A stretch of DNA of 64,000 bases from Portunus trituberculatus (GCF_017591435.1 NC_059272.1:6924550-6988549); one strand, 5' to 3'; positions 22,249-41,921 are shown, counted from the stretch's first letter. Notes: generated from the letters alone by a model not told the origin. A program made the numbers and translations.

Positions 22249-23088
22249 ACTCCTACTTACAAACATTCCATACATACGAACAAATTTTATAAATACTTAA
22301 GTCCAAAGCAAACTTCAAATTTCCCGGGCGCGAATATAGTTCACGAGTCTGCCACGCCGTGGCGCTGCCGCGCTCACTCAGCTTCCCCTTCCTCGCCCGC
22401 CACTTCCCCCAACAAGTCCAAGAGAACAAGGTAAATCTTACGAGTTTCCTCATTTTTATTTCAAGCATGCAATGTTTTCTGTTTATATTTCATGTGAAAT
22501 GCTTTCATGTATGTAACTGACATAGCCCTAAGGTTAAAATGTGTAACCTAAATGCGAGTCTGTAACCTAGCGGTAACCATGTCAGCTGTTTCACCCCGAT
22601 ATACAGACGCTTAGTCATCCAAGATTTATAGACACCTGTTCAACCCCCATTGATCGACGCCATGTTAATCTATCCATGTTTATTGATCTTTCTCAGTATG
22701 GTATGGTGTCATCCCCGGTCAAATGGAGGTAGGCTTCGAGTTGTGTGACGGTTCTGGTTGTGTTCTCCCTGCTCAGCTGACCACACGCCATCTTATCGAT
22801 CGGTTCGCCAGCCAGCCACCACTACAGTATATTTTCTTTTTAAATAAAGTATGTTTCTATATTAAAGTTGTATGAATCACCATCAAATAATATTAAAAGT
22901 ATTCCATATTACAGGTACTGTATAAGGTATGTCGTACTTATTGGGATTTATGTACAGGTATTCTTAATGTAAACAAAACTTTAAAACAATGGGAAAAAAG
23001 GCAATGGAGATCCAACTTTGGATATATGAACATATGGAGTTACGAACAGCCTCTCGGTCCCCATTATGTTCGTAAGTTGGGGAGTTTT

Positions 23089-23090
<2 letters not shown>
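22244..23090. mobile_element. Family E Tigger-like non-autonomous element
   Basis: Left end CAGAAACTCCTACTTACAAA, right end reverse complement CAAAAACTCCCCAACTTACG. The left terminus repeats TACTTACAAAC / TACATACGAAC at 16-bp spacing. It is about 850 bp with no transposase recognised. Both ends abut TA arrays. Confidence 0.78.

Positions 23091-23151
<61 letters not shown>
23091..23151. repeat. (TA)n microsatellite
   Basis: TA array joining element E to a truncated LINE. Confidence 0.96.
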
Positions 23152-25116
<1,965 letters not shown>

Positions 25117-25333
25117 TACAGTGATCCCTCGTTTAACGCAGTTAATGGATACCAGAAACCCCCACAAAAAGTGAAAAATCACTAAGTAGGATTTGCCCAC
25201 CCCCTGCCCCCAGGAATTTTGGTGTATGTGTACGTGGGTACCAGAATCTTTAAAATATCTAAACAGTATTTATACTTTACATATTTTACTTAAATCTATT
25301 TAATTATAAAACCTTATACAGTAAGTATACATT

Positions 25334-25335
<2 letters not shown>

Positions 25336-25402
<67 letters not shown>
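25336..25402. repeat. (TC)n microsatellite in F
   Basis: 67 bp with one TTTC interruption. Confidence 0.95.
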
Positions 25403-26244
25403 ATGATATGTAACACTCACCCTCTTCTGCCCTCTTTGATCATATGCAAAAGTTTCACTTTTTCACTGATGGTCATCATCTTCCTCTTCCTCTTGGGCTC
25501 ACTAGAGGAAGCTTTTGCAGGGGCACAGGGCTTAGGCGGCATTGTAAGGGCTTAACGAATCACTACTTAAACAAAAAAGTTATCGCGAACACAACACTAA
25601 GATACAGTATGCGAGACAGTCAACAGCGTGGACGAGACTGGCAAGATACAACCAAGGCCCATGGAATAGAAGGTCGACCTACGAGGCATTCAAAATGGGT
25701 CTAATATGCGCATCCGTGGCGTCAGTGGGTTCACAAGTGGTCAGAGAGGGACGTTGGTTCAGTTAGCAAGCTGCCTGGTAGGTGTTCACGTGCTTCTCTC
25801 TCTGTTCCACACCAACATCGGTCACAATGCCGAGTTGTGCAGTGCGTGACTGTTTTAATTATCAGTAGTATATAATATGTAGTATGTAGTATGTGATAAA
25901 TGAAAACCATTATTTTTTTTCCTGGTAATTTTGCACCTTAAGACATTAGTAAATTTCTGATGTCTAGTTATTGAGAAGTAAATTTCTGATGTCTAGTTAT
26001 TGAGAGGTCCCCATTCAGTTACTTGTGTAGATATAAATTGCCTCTATTATATATGAAATGTAAAAATTAAATAATGATAATAATAATAATAACAATAATA
26101 ATAATAATAATGAAGACAGCAATACTATATTAATATTAATAATAATAAGAGCAAAAGCTTAATATTAGAAATAATAACAATAATAATAATAATTAATAAC
26201 AGAAAGAGTATTGATATCATTAAATATGATAATGATACAATGGT

Positions 26245-26246
<2 letters not shown>

Positions 26247-26336
<90 letters not shown>
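26247..26336. repeat. (GA)n microsatellite in F
   Basis: About 88 bp; the same site in the other F copy (6680-6703) is only about 24 bp. Confidence 0.95.
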
Positions 26337-26341
<5 letters not shown>

Positions 26342-26830
26342 TGGCAAGAAGGTGTGGGGCAGTAATAGGAGGCAGAGAAGCCTTCACAAAACTTGTCTCC
26401 TGTGCCAGGTAAGTATGATTTGCTCAGCGGGCAGAGGGAGAGCGTGAGGTTTCCGTGCAAGAAAGACACGTCCTGGGAGGAAGCTCCCCTGTTGGTGAAC
26501 CCCCTGACGTCACTAGCCCCAGCTCTTTTCCCCTTAGAGCTGCGTGTAGGTTGACCTTCTATTCTATGGGCCTTAGATACAACAAGGGAAGATGTTGGGT
26601 GAGGCTGCATATGTATATGAACAATACATGTACTGTGCTTTACATACATTATCGTCATTATTACACACCAACTTAATGAATTACTGCAAGTACAGCATTA
26701 ATAAGTGATACCACAGACCCCGTGATATATCAAAAAATTCACAGAACGTATCTACGAGTATGTATAAAAACCGGGAAACAGTGAAGCCACGAAAGTTGAA
26801 CCACGAAAAAGTGAGGGAACATTGTAAATA

Positions 26831-27746
<916 letters not shown>

Positions 27747-27791
27747 CATATGTATGTATGTGTGTGTATAGGTATTTATTTGAGAATTGTT

Positions 27792-29481
<1,690 letters not shown>

Positions 29482-29749
29482 CTCAGAGCACCGTTTCCTC
29501 CCTCCGGATCACTGGAGTTGCCAGATATCACCTCAAAATGGGAAAAGATGACCTACAGTGAGGGAACATGTCTCAAGGTCCAAGGTGAGCGAGAAATGAT
29601 GCTAGATACCTCCACTTACCCTAGGACCAATAGTAGGGGGGAAGAGATTCAAACGTTTAGCGCTGTAAAAACATGATTCCCGGAATGATCCCCGCCTCTC
29701 TGCACGATACGCTACAATTATCCTGAAACGATCACTGTAAGTTAAGGAT
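29482..29749. other. No recognised gene
   Basis: Short unassigned stretch between the hAT-like element and the family H coding relic. Confidence 0.4.
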
Positions 29750-31779
<2,030 letters not shown>

Positions 31780-33783
31780 TTCAGCAAGAGTTTAGAGGGC
31801 CCCGGGAACAACTCCAACCATGGGGAGAGTTTCTGGGAGAGGGGAGGCAAAGGATGAGATCTCTAAAATGCAAGCAAGTTATCTGTTGACAATGATTGGC
31901 TTACTTATTTCCAAATACTATGTTCTAAGTTGATATCTGTTCAAAGTATGTTTACCTTGGTTAACAGCCTAGATATTTTTTGACGTGATAAGTTTAAGTG
32001 TTGCCTTGTTTTTTGGGGGAATTATCCTGTTTCTTGAGAGCAAAACACTGTTCAAGTTAAGGATTTGTTTTCTTTTCACGTTTCTATCTTGCAAGCTCTT
32101 TTTCCACCACCCTTGCATTTTTCTGTTTGGGTCATACAAGCAGTTCATGCAGCCATAAATTTTTTTTCTAATTTAACAAAATAATGTTGACAAAGCTGCA
32201 GATGCTTCATCAGGTTTCTTTTCTAATTCTTTATATAGATTGCAGGGAAATGGAAGTGTGAAGTTCTTCCTTAATTTCATATGATTGTATGAGCATGTCG
32301 AATATCATAATTTTAAGATGAAAACTCTTAAAAGATATCTTACCATGGATTACAGATAGTTGTTTCTTTGCATCCATTGACTTGAAAAGTCTTTTTGCTG
32401 TTCCAGTATGTGAGCAGGATCATTCATGGTTTAAAAAAATTGTGGAATGGATTATTATGGCAATTCACTTGCATACCTCAGGGCTTTTCATCACCTTAGT
32501 TTTTTACTAAATTATCATAGGTCCCTTTTTAACTTTTTCAGGCTTAAATTTTCCTGACAACAACTTACACTGACAACTGTATAGTGATGGCAGTTATTTT
32601 TTATTACTGATGCTCACTATGTCAGTCTGATCTAAGATAAATTAGGTTTTACAATCAACATGAAGCTAGACCAAACTTAACTTGGTCCAGTCATACTATA
32701 GAATTTTTGGTTTTTATAATAAATTCTAGTGACTTCAGCTCACACAAGGTAAGGCCATAAAGATTAAGAAGTTGGGACAGCAGTTATTGCAAATGGATGA
32801 GATGAAAATCGGAGATCTGGCTGCTTTTAATGGCAATGTTGATGCAGCAGAATTTTCTGTACACTGGGTTACCTTGGAATACAAATATTAGAAGTTCTGA
32901 GGAATAAGACTCTTAAACAAAGTTACAGTGATTTTGATTCCTTACTGGGCCTGGTTCAGAGAACAAAGTGGCTATTATGTTGGTGAATGACTTACATTAA
33001 TTTTTGTGTGCAATCAATATCTACATCAGCCTCAGAGTTATAAATTTCCACAGATGCTTTTTACAATAGTTGGGGGGCTTGCACAGGTTACAACATTACT
33101 GATGGCCACAGGGCTGAACATGAGGAAGGTCATATTCACATTTTGGAACTGAGAGCAGTTCTTTTTGGACTCAAGACTTTCTTGTATAAAAAATTTGCTT
33201 TGAATAAAATCAGATAATGTCACAGTTCTTGTAAACATTACTAATTATGGTAGTATTAAAAAACCTTGTTGGACATAACTGAAGAGTTTTTTGAATGAGC
33301 TTGTCAGAGGGACATGGATTTGTCTGCTGAATACACCAAAGGTTCTATGAATCTTATAACTGATTTAACCTCCTGTGAGAGTGATTTTGACAAAGAATAA
33401 AGTTTAATGTCCACTGTTTTTAGGGACATTTGCAAGATTTACGGGGAACCTTCTCTGGATCTTTTTGATACTCATCTCAACACTCCATTACCACTTTCCT
33501 TTTCTTGGCAACCAGATCCTGAGGCATTAAGCAGAGATGTTTTTTCAATCAATTGGAATAATATTTTTCTTTATGCTTTCTATTCATTTAGTCATAAAAG
33601 ATGTCATCTGGAAAATAAAGGAAGAAAGGTGCAGTATTAGCAATACTGCCAGTATGGAGAACTCAGTCTTAGTTTGAGGAGGCTCTTCCCCTGTTGAAAG
33701 ATGTTCCTCAACTTCTTCCTCAAAGGAATAAACTGTTGTCAACAACCAGGAAACCTTTTGGGCCTGCATCAAAGGCCATAATT
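31780..33783 (+). pseudogene. DIRS-like retrotransposon relic (reverse transcriptase and RNase H)
   Basis: Heavily decayed but ordered signals. RT: LKDILPWITDSCFFASIDLK at about 32325-32385, followed by SLFAVPVCEQDHSWF, then in another frame KLWNGLLWQFTCIPQGFSS and FFTKLS. Connection: KIKKLGQQLLQMDEMKIGDL, AAFNGNVDAAEFS at about 32755-32860. RNase H: STDAFYNSWGACTGYNITDG ... HIHILELRAVLFGLKTFL at 33045-33185 and SDNVTVLVNI. C-terminal region: IYGEPSLDLFDTHLN ... FSWQPDPEALSRDVFSINWN (ORF 33407-33640) and RKPFGPAS. These match the DIRS/Ngaro order. The tyrosine recombinase and inverted terminal repeats are missing; a family I element starts at 33785. Confidence 0.82.
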
Positions 33784-33784
33784 A

Positions 33785-34677
33785 CCTTATTTTACGGCTT
33801 GCAAGACGCTGCATCTTGGAAGGCGCACCCTAATATTTGAAAGAAATTTCTAAGAAAAAACCAGTCATTCTCATACAAGAATATTTGAAAGAAATTTCTA
33901 AGAAAAAAAAGGTCATTCTCATACAAGAACACATTCACCATATACCCAACAAAAGAACACAAAAACATAAGAAGCAAGGAGTCTGCAAGACACTATTGTT
34001 TCAGCACTCATTACTAATTTGCTGGAGCACTCACCACAAATTTACAACTATGTAAATAAAAACACCATACGTAAATACGTACACACAGTTTAGCAGTCCA
34101 TCTCTTCTTGTTTTAGTGGCGGGAGACGGCATGTATTGGACGTATTGTTTACATTACGGAATCACTTGTCCGATCGCTGAAATCGAACACGTCAGTGCTG
34201 CAGTTCATATTTATCTTATTCTGCAACCGTGCTTCATAGGCTTTATCAATGTGAATATAATTCACAAGTGGAGTTTTGACTCTTGCTTGAACAAATAAGC
34301 ATCTGGATGTTCTATTAATAAAGGTATAAAGGCACCTGGCATGTGTGTGCATTCGTGTATGTTGCTATGAGATGAGGGAGCGGCCCATTTTCTCCACATG
34401 CCAAGTAGGCTCCAGGAAGGATTACGGTATTGGAAATACTTGTAACAGCTAAGTACTAAGTTTACATAATACAAAAGGCTGAATTAAATAGTACTTAAGC
34501 TAACATCATAATGTAATGACTCAACATACAAATCCAGGTCGCTATCAGTCAAGTGTCCGAGCTCGCTTGAGGCTGGGTGTTGCCTCACAATACAACATTC
34601 GTCATAGAAGACGCATTAGTATTTTTCAGGGTATTTTTTAGGAAAAAAAAGTGTGTATTGAAAGCCGTAAAATACGG
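33785..34677. mobile_element. Family I TIR element, non-autonomous
   Basis: Left end CCTTATTTTACGGCTTGCAA, right end reverse complement CCGTATTTTACGGCTTTCAA, both next to TA. A 48-bp unit (AATATTTGAAAGAAATTTCT...) is duplicated in tandem at about 33831-33928. No ORF of note. The right part recurs at 43918-44183. Confidence 0.82.
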
Positions 34678-34687
34678 TATGTACTAG

Positions 34688-35265
34688 ATGAGAGAGTCTG
34701 GGGATAAGTACACAAGCAGTATTATGAAAAAAGAACACTTCCAATCAGCCAAGGAACTTTGCTCAAAAGACATCATTATAAGGAAAGCTGATAAAACAGC
34801 CGCTTACGTCCTGATTAAGAAAGAAGAATATCTACAAAAGATAGACAACATCCTCTCTGACACCTCCAAGTTCTCCAGGATTAAGTGCAACCCTACAGAT
34901 GAAATCAAGACAAAAATCAACACCATCGTCAAAGTCATCAACATGGCCTCAAAAACCATAAAATTCCCTACACTTACTGGGGAGTTCTCACCAAGCCATA
35001 TGGAACTGTCAAGACCCACAAGCAAGAAAAAAACCCTCTTCACTCCATCATCTCCTAAATACCCACCGCTACATACAGCATCGCCAAAAAGTTAAACGCA
35101 ATCCTGACACCCTACGTCCCCTCTAAATACACACCTCATCCAGTGATTTTTTGGAGCTACTTAAAGCAGCTATTCCTACCAACAACCATATCATTGCCTC
35201 ACTGGATGTAGAAAGCCTATTTACCAACATGCCCGTTGACAAGACCATCCTGGACTGCATACAGT
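34688..35265 (+). pseudogene. Penelope-like retroelement RT fragment
   Basis: The ORF 34688-35095 includes KELCSKDIIIRKADKTAAYV, LIKKEEYLQKIDNILSDTSK and FPTLTGEFSP, matching the N-terminal RT region of Penelope-like elements. After a frameshift the sequence continues AKKLNAILTPYVPSKYT, then LKAAIPTNNHIIASLDVESL and FTNMPVDKTI. The part that normally carries the catalytic YxDD and the GIY-YIG endonuclease is absent. It stops at a CAGTAAAAGTCC junction. Confidence 0.82.
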
Positions 35266-35760
35266 AAAAGTCCTTATCCGGAACCTTATAACCGGAAAAT
35301 TTGAAAAGTTGAGTTAAATATGTAAAAAGTAAGAAATAATAGTAATAAATATATAATAATAATAGCCAAAACCGAACATGTCATCATCGACATTGAGTTT
35401 AACACAAACTTGTAAGAGAATAATATTTGGAATCATTATACATAGCACAAGAAAATCAGTTATGAACCTACAAACACAAGATCTACAGATATTGCCAACA
35501 CAAAAAAGAAAAACCAATGTGACGTCACCGCAGCAACACAGAACCAGCTAATCACATCGCTGCCTCCACTCCACCAGACCACGCAATGAGCCAACCAATC
35601 AGGTTGCGCCAAATCACGGCTATCTTCTATCTGATCCATTCACAGAATATATAAGCTGTACATGCCATACTTCACACATTCTGCCTGAAGATGTTACCTG
35701 AAGAGGAATGAAATGTCACTACAAACTCTATTTTTGGACAGCTCATTGGGTTTCTTACTG
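35266..35760. mobile_element. Transposon-end scrap and probable Penelope 3' tail
   Basis: 35266-35300 reads CAGTAAAAGTCCTTATCCGG with TTATCCGG / TTATAACCGG repeats, resembling a Tigger-type terminus without a partner. Around 35690-35745 the sequence GCCTGAAGATG ... CCTGAAGAGGAATGAAATGT resembles the tail of Penelope-like elements. Assignment is tentative. Confidence 0.4.
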
Positions 35761-35814
35761 TTGAAGAGAAATAATTAATTAGACAAATAGAAAAGACACA
35801 GCAAAAACTCATTA

Positions 35815-38327
35815 ATGCTGAAGTCACTCATACCATTAATCTATCTATCCTTCAACTTTGATATCCTCCATGACCTAGAGCAACTGGTGCAACACCCTAC
35901 TTGTATTCCTGACCGTCTTGGAGACACGCCCAACATTCTTGATCTTTTTCTCACCTCTAACCCTCCTGCTTATGCTGTCACCCTTTTATCTCCATTAGGC
36001 TCCTCCGATCACAATCTCATTTCTGTATCTTGTCCTTTTTTTCAAATCCCTCCGCAGGATCCCCCAAAGCGAAGGTGCCTCTGGCGTTTTGCCTCTGCCA
36101 GTTGGGGGTACCTGAGGAGGTATTATGCTGATTTTCCCTGGAATGATTATTGCTTCCGTGTCAGAGACCCATCTCTTTGTGCTGAACGCATAACAGAGGT
36201 GTTAGTATCTGGCATGGAGGCGTACATTCCTCATTCTTTTTCTCAACCTAAACCTTCTAAACCTTTGTTTAACTCAGCCTGTTTTTGTGCTATATATGAT
36301 AGAGAGGTTGCCCACAAAAGGTACTTGAGCCTTCCATCTCCTGAATCTCATGCACTTTATATCTCTGCCCGGAATCATGCCAAGTCTGTTCTTCAACTTG
36401 CCAAACACTCTTTCATAAATAGGAAATGTCAAAATCTTTCAAACTCAAACTCTCCTCGTGACTTCTGGCATCTAGCCAAAAACATCTCAAATAACTTCAC
36501 TTCTTCATCTTTCCTCCTTTATTTCATCCTGATGGCACCACTGCCATCTCTTCTGTCTCTAAAGCTGAACTCTTTTCTCAAACCTTTGCTCACAACTCCA
36601 CCTTGGACGATTCTGGGCTTGTCCTCCTCTCCTCCTCCCTCTGACTATTTCATGTCTACAATCAAAATTCTTCGTAATGATGTTTTCCATGCCCTTGCTG
36701 GCCTAAACCCTCGGAAGGCTTATGGACCTGATGGGGTCCCTCCTATTGTTCTCAAAACTGTGCTTCTGTGCTTGCACCTTGCCTGGCCAAACTCTTCCAA
36801 CTTTGTCTATCGACTTCTACCTTTCCTTCCTGCTGGAAGTTCGCCTACATTCAGCCTGTTCCTAAAAAGGGTGACCGTTCTAACCCTCAAACTACCGTCC
36901 TATAGCTTTAATCTCTTGCTTGTCTAAAGTTTTTGAATCTATCCTGAATAGGAAGATTCTCAAACATCTGTCACTTCACAATCTTCTGTCTGATCGCCAG
37001 TATGGCTTCCGTCAAGGTCGCTCTACTGGTGATCTTCTGGCTTTCCTTACTGAGTCTTGGTCATCCTCTTTAGAGATTTCGGTGAAACTTTTGCTGTTGC
37101 GTTAGACATATCAAAAGCTTTTGATAGAGTCTGGCATAAAGCTTTGATTTCAAAACTGCCCTCCTACGGCTTCTATCCTTCTCTCTGCAACTTTATCTCA
37201 AGTTTCCTTTCCGACCGCTCTATTGCTGCTGTGGTAGACGGCTACTGTTCTTCTCCTAAACCTATTAATAGTGGTGTTCCTCAGGGTTCTGTCCTGTCAC
37301 CCACTCTCTTTCTATTATTCATTAATGACCTTCTTAACCAAACTTCTTGCCCTATCCACTCCTACGCTGATGATACCACCCTACATCTTTCCACGTTCTT
37401 TCAGAGACGTCCAACCCTTCAGGAAATCAACAGATCACGCGGGACGCCACGGAACGCCTGACTTCCGATCTTTCTAAGATTTCCGATTGGGGCAGAGAAA
37501 ATCTAGTAGTTTTCAATGCCTCAAAACTCAATTCCTCCATCTATCAACTCGACATAACCTTCCAGACTACTATCCCCTCTTCTTCAATGACACTCAACTG
37601 TCTCCCTCTTCCACAATGAATATCCTCGGTCTGTCCTTTGCTCATAATCTTAACTGGAAACTTCACATCTCATCTCTTTCTAAAACAGCTTCTATGAAAT
37701 TAGGTGTTCTGAGGCGTCTCCGACAGCTTTTCTCGCCCTCCAACTGCTTACTCTGTATAAGGGCCTTATCCGTCCCTGTATGGAGTACTCTTCGCATGTT
37801 TGGGGGTTCCAGTCACACAGCTTTGCTTGATAGGGTGGAATCGAAAGCTCTTCGTCTCATCAACTCCCTCCTCTGACTAACTGTCTTCAGTCTCTTTCTC
37901 ACCGCCGAAAGGTTGCATCCCTTTCTATATTTCATCGCTATTTTCATGGTAACTGTTCTACTGATCTTGCTAACTGCATGCCTCCCTCCTCCTGCGGCCA
38001 CGCTGCACAAGGCTTTCTTCTTCCTCTCATCCCTATTCTGTCCAACTCTCTAATGCAAGAGTTAACCAGTACGCTCAATCATTCATCCTTTTCATTGGTA
38101 AACTCTGGAACTCCCTCCCTGCATCTGTATTTCCGAATTCCTACAACTTGTCTTCTTTTAAGAGGGAGGTATCGAGGCATTTGCTCCCCTAATTCTGGCT
38201 GACGGTTTTGGCACTTTTTGAACTCTCTGGAGAGCCAGCGCTCAAGTGGGCCTTTTTCTAACTTTCTTTTTTTTGCCTTTGGCTGGCCCTCTTCCCTACG
38301 TAAAAAAAAAAAAAAAAAAAAAAAAAA
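35815..38327 (+). mobile_element. Jockey-like non-LTR retrotransposon (LINE), 5' truncated, ORF2 broken
   Basis: The ORF2 starts inside the endonuclease domain ([35 protein letters not shown]). The reverse transcriptase follows across several frameshifts: [38 protein letters not shown] (frame 36840-36960), LSDRQYGFRQGRSTGDLLAF, ALDISKAFDRVWHKALISKL, INSGVPQGSVLSPTLFLLFI, and the catalytic SYADDTTLH. The C-terminus (VESKALRLINS ... TSSFKREVSRHL type) ends near 38191, then a short 3' UTR and an A tract at 38302-38327. The N-terminal half of the endonuclease is missing. It is inactive. Confidence 0.9.
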
Positions 38328-38767
<440 letters not shown>

Positions 38768-39381
38768 GCATCACCTGCAGTAGTATACCCAAGCGCCATT
38801 TCTTAAAATTCTCAGGAAACGGCTCTGAAGTTTTCAAAGTATAAAAAAGAATTTCTTCAAAACTATAACAGCTAGGATAATAATTCTTATACCATTTTGA
38901 AGCTCATGGTTTGTACATTTTAACATGCGTCCTGTGACACAGAAAATAATTATAACAACAAAAATATAATTTGGAAATTAAAGAAATTATTTAAGAAAAT
39001 TCCTTAAAATTCGATTATTTGTCATCTAATAATGCCTCTTGCCAGAGAAAATGCAAATCCCAACAAATAATGATAAGAATAATAAAGTTTCACATAAGAA
39101 TAATAAAGTTTCACATGATTATTCCACAATATTAAAGAGAAAATGTGGCTCCATTAACAAAAAATAAGTTCATTGGTTTCCTGAATAAACTATCATAGAA
39201 AAAAAAAAGCAGATTATCACATTCTTCTGTTTACAATAAAAAAAATCACATATGACATTGTCTTTTGTAGATTAAAATCTGTTCCATTGTCATCAATGTA
39301 TTCCCTGGCTGATCTGTAGACCACAAAAGACAGGTGAGTGTCATAAGACCTATTCAGTATCTGCCTCATCATAGACATAGT

Positions 39382-40216
39382 CTATGATATTACACTCTGG
39401 GTCTTCCAGAGATTGGTCTTCCTCATATGCATGTATACGTCCATCATGTGCAATTTGTCCCTGTCGTCCCACCAACCCTTCCAGCCATGCCTTTTTAAAA
39501 AGTTTGGATTAGGATAGAACGGCAGAAGCGATTTTAGTTGGTTCACTTTTGACTTCTTAAGCAAACGTTCCTGGTTGTATTTGCATATCATATTCACGTT
39601 TTCAAGATGAAAGTTCCCAAAGTCATAGGATTTCCTGCCAGGCTGCAAGCGTACTTTGACAGCATCTTCATCAATACCACTGTAGTGGTCCTTAAGGAGG
39701 AATCCCTCCTTGTACGCATCTTTCACCACTATCTGGGATGATTTAGAAAACTTCCCCTGAGAAGCCTTGCGCTTCATCACAGCTTTAACAAGGGAATTCA
39801 AGTTATAAAACTCCTCTTGCTGCATCTTCACTACCCTAAATTTCTTGTGTGTAGACTGTATGATATTCTACTGATCTTGCTAACTGCATGCCTCCCCTCC
39901 TCCTGAGACCATGCTGCACAAGGCTTTCTTCTTCCTCTCATCCCTATTCTGTCCAACTCTCTAATGCAAGAGTTAACCAGTACGCTCAATCATTCATCCC
40001 TTTCACTGGTAAACTCTGGAACTCCCTCCCTGCATCTGTATTTCCGAATTCCTACAACTTGTCTTCTTTTAAGAGGGAGGTATCGAGGCATTTCCTCCCC
40101 TAATTCTGGCTGACGGTTTTGGGACTTTTTGAACTCTTTGGAGAGCCAACGCTCAAGTGGGCCTTTTTCTAACTTTCTATTTTTTGCCCTTGGCTGGCCC
40201 TCTTCCCTACATAATA

Positions 40217-40254
<38 letters not shown>

Positions 40255-41921
40255 GTCTGGGGTGAAAATACCTTCAAACCTGCGAATTTTTTTCTCTACA
40301 AGTCCAAACGACCTATCACATGGCATGTAAGAAAGGCCTGATACAGGAAAGACGAACTCTACACGCTTCAACCTTCCACTGTGTACCTGCCGTAGTGCCG
40401 TCAGTACCACTGGATGATTCTTATTTTGTCCAGCACAGTTGTCAGCAAAGGTCGTCACTGTGTTGAATGTGTCATTACTATTCAAGTCAAGCCACTTTAG
40501 CCAAGAACTTCCAACTTCATCAGACCCACATCCAGCAACAGTCTCATCCCATACAAACATGGTTGATTGGCCACTCTTCACATAATAAATGCAAAAATTA
40601 TAGACCCATATCTTCATTTTATAATATGCCAAGCCAGTTGTAAGCTTGGGACAGACAAGGGTTTGTTGCAGGTCCATGCATAGGATTTTCCTATGGGGAT
40701 CAGGGTCATCTCTCAGGGTCCTCAGTAACTCCTGGGCCTCAGCCGCTTTCCTTTTATGCTCTTCAAGCTTGTTCTCCATGCTTCTAGTTTCATTGCCTTC
40801 TGCTTTTTCTCGTTGTATTTCCACATTAATAAGATCACAGGTTGTACACGTATCTTTCTTGGGAGGGGCAACACCAATATTATATTGTTTTGTAAACACA
40901 TCTCTATAAAAGTGTTCGGTGACTGGCACTTCACCTGGATAACTTTCTGCTAAAAATTCACAGTATTCTGCATAAATTTGAGGAATACTACTATCAACTG
41001 GCAGATACACACGGAGAGTTGATTTGGCCCTGGTGTAGTGACTCTGGGTTACAAGAAGCATTTTTATGTGTTCATGAATGCTCTGAACAGTAACCTCTGG
41101 GATTTTGTTGTGAGGATTTTTCTTTCCTCTTTTGTCTGGGAGTAGCATGCCAGTTCTTGTTACTTTTTTTCTTGAGAAGGTAGTGAATTCTGCCTATATG
41201 TATACCATGTATGGCAATGAATCCTGGTCTGTAAACACTGTGTTCTTCGCCACAATGTTTAACCACATATTTGTAATTGCAAGACCTAGAGCTCACAATT
41301 TTCTTTGTACATTTCCTCTTAATTGGTACTGAATGAATAACAAACACTCAGGAGATAGGCATTTTCAGCATGCCAATCTCCTAATTTCCAAAAGTCTTCA
41401 AAAATCTTTTTCACAAAATCCTCCCCCAACTTTGTGAAACATCCATCAGCACAAGGATTACCAATAGTTCATTTTGTAATAACTTTTCCACAATTTACAC
41501 TGATATATTCTTCACCAACATTACGTTTTTTCTTTGCTACATTACGTTTCCATGTTTCAGGCTTAGGTGTTACCTTCCTCCCCTGTGACACTTTATTATG
41601 CACAGTGCTACCCTCGTCACTCACAGCTACATAAACATCATTACTATCATTATTCTCAGCCTCACAATTTGGCACTACAACTGAGTCATCTATATTAGAG
41701 TCAGTCCCTGTTGTATTTGAAGTATGAGGGAAATAAGTAGGATCCAAAATGCTATCATCACTAAGCTCACCACTACTTCCATCACTACCATCTACTGCAA
41801 ATGAAGAGGCTGGTTTTTCACCAGACAGAGGCTGGAGGAGTTTCATTCTTTTTTTGCCATAAAATGACAAAGGTGTAAAATGACCACTTATGGACGGCTT
41901 GTCATCTACATCACCAGACAT
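39382..41921 (-). pseudogene. Uncharacterised, probably transposase-like protein gene, interrupted by LINE
   Basis: I recognise the general family (arthropod/cnidarian proteins of unknown function) but no assigned role. N-terminus at 41921: an acidic region, then GNPCADGCFTKLGEDFVKKI and FEDFWKLGDWHAENAYLLS after an in-frame stop at about 41452. After a frameshift near 41345 comes a basic and Cys-containing segment (KRKCTKKIVSSRSCNYKYVV, YRPGFIAIHGIHIGRI). The core (41148-40252) has VAPPKKDTCTTCDLINVEIQ, ILCMDLQQTLVCPKLTTGLA, WDETVAGCGSDEVGSSWLKW and TTFADNCAGQNKNHPVV. The Asp residues of MDLQQ and ADNCAGQN and the later GLVEKK could be an RNase-H-like triad. A LINE fragment splits it between FTPDD and NIIQSTHKKFRVV. 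The C-terminus (39382-39831) includes FLLKDHYSGIDEDAVKVRLQ. Confidence 0.75.
39866..40251 (+). mobile_element. Short LINE 3' end inserted in the coding region
   Basis: The sequence from TTCTACTGATCTTGCTAACT to the poly(A) tract (about 40218-40251) is nearly identical to 37958-38327 of the larger LINE. It encodes RVNQYAQSFIPFTGKLWNSL and FKREVSRHFLP-stop. It is severely 5' truncated. Target duplications are not obvious. Confidence 0.9.

Larger units (their letters stand above)
25119..26824 (-). mobile_element. Family F Tigger-like element, second copy
   Basis: Left end CAGTGATCCCTCGTTTAACG, right end reverse complement CAATGTTCCCTCACTTTTTC; TA at 25117-25118 and 26825-26826. It is the reverse complement of 5556-7799 without the Harbinger-like insert. 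It carries a (TC)n tract at 25336-25402 and a (GA)n tract at 26247-26336, both homologous to tracts of different length in the first copy. Confidence 0.85.

Noticed and set aside
26125..26658. 177-codon minus ORF in element F
   Set aside because: Held open by the GA tract; no conserved domain; not shared in frame with the other F copy.
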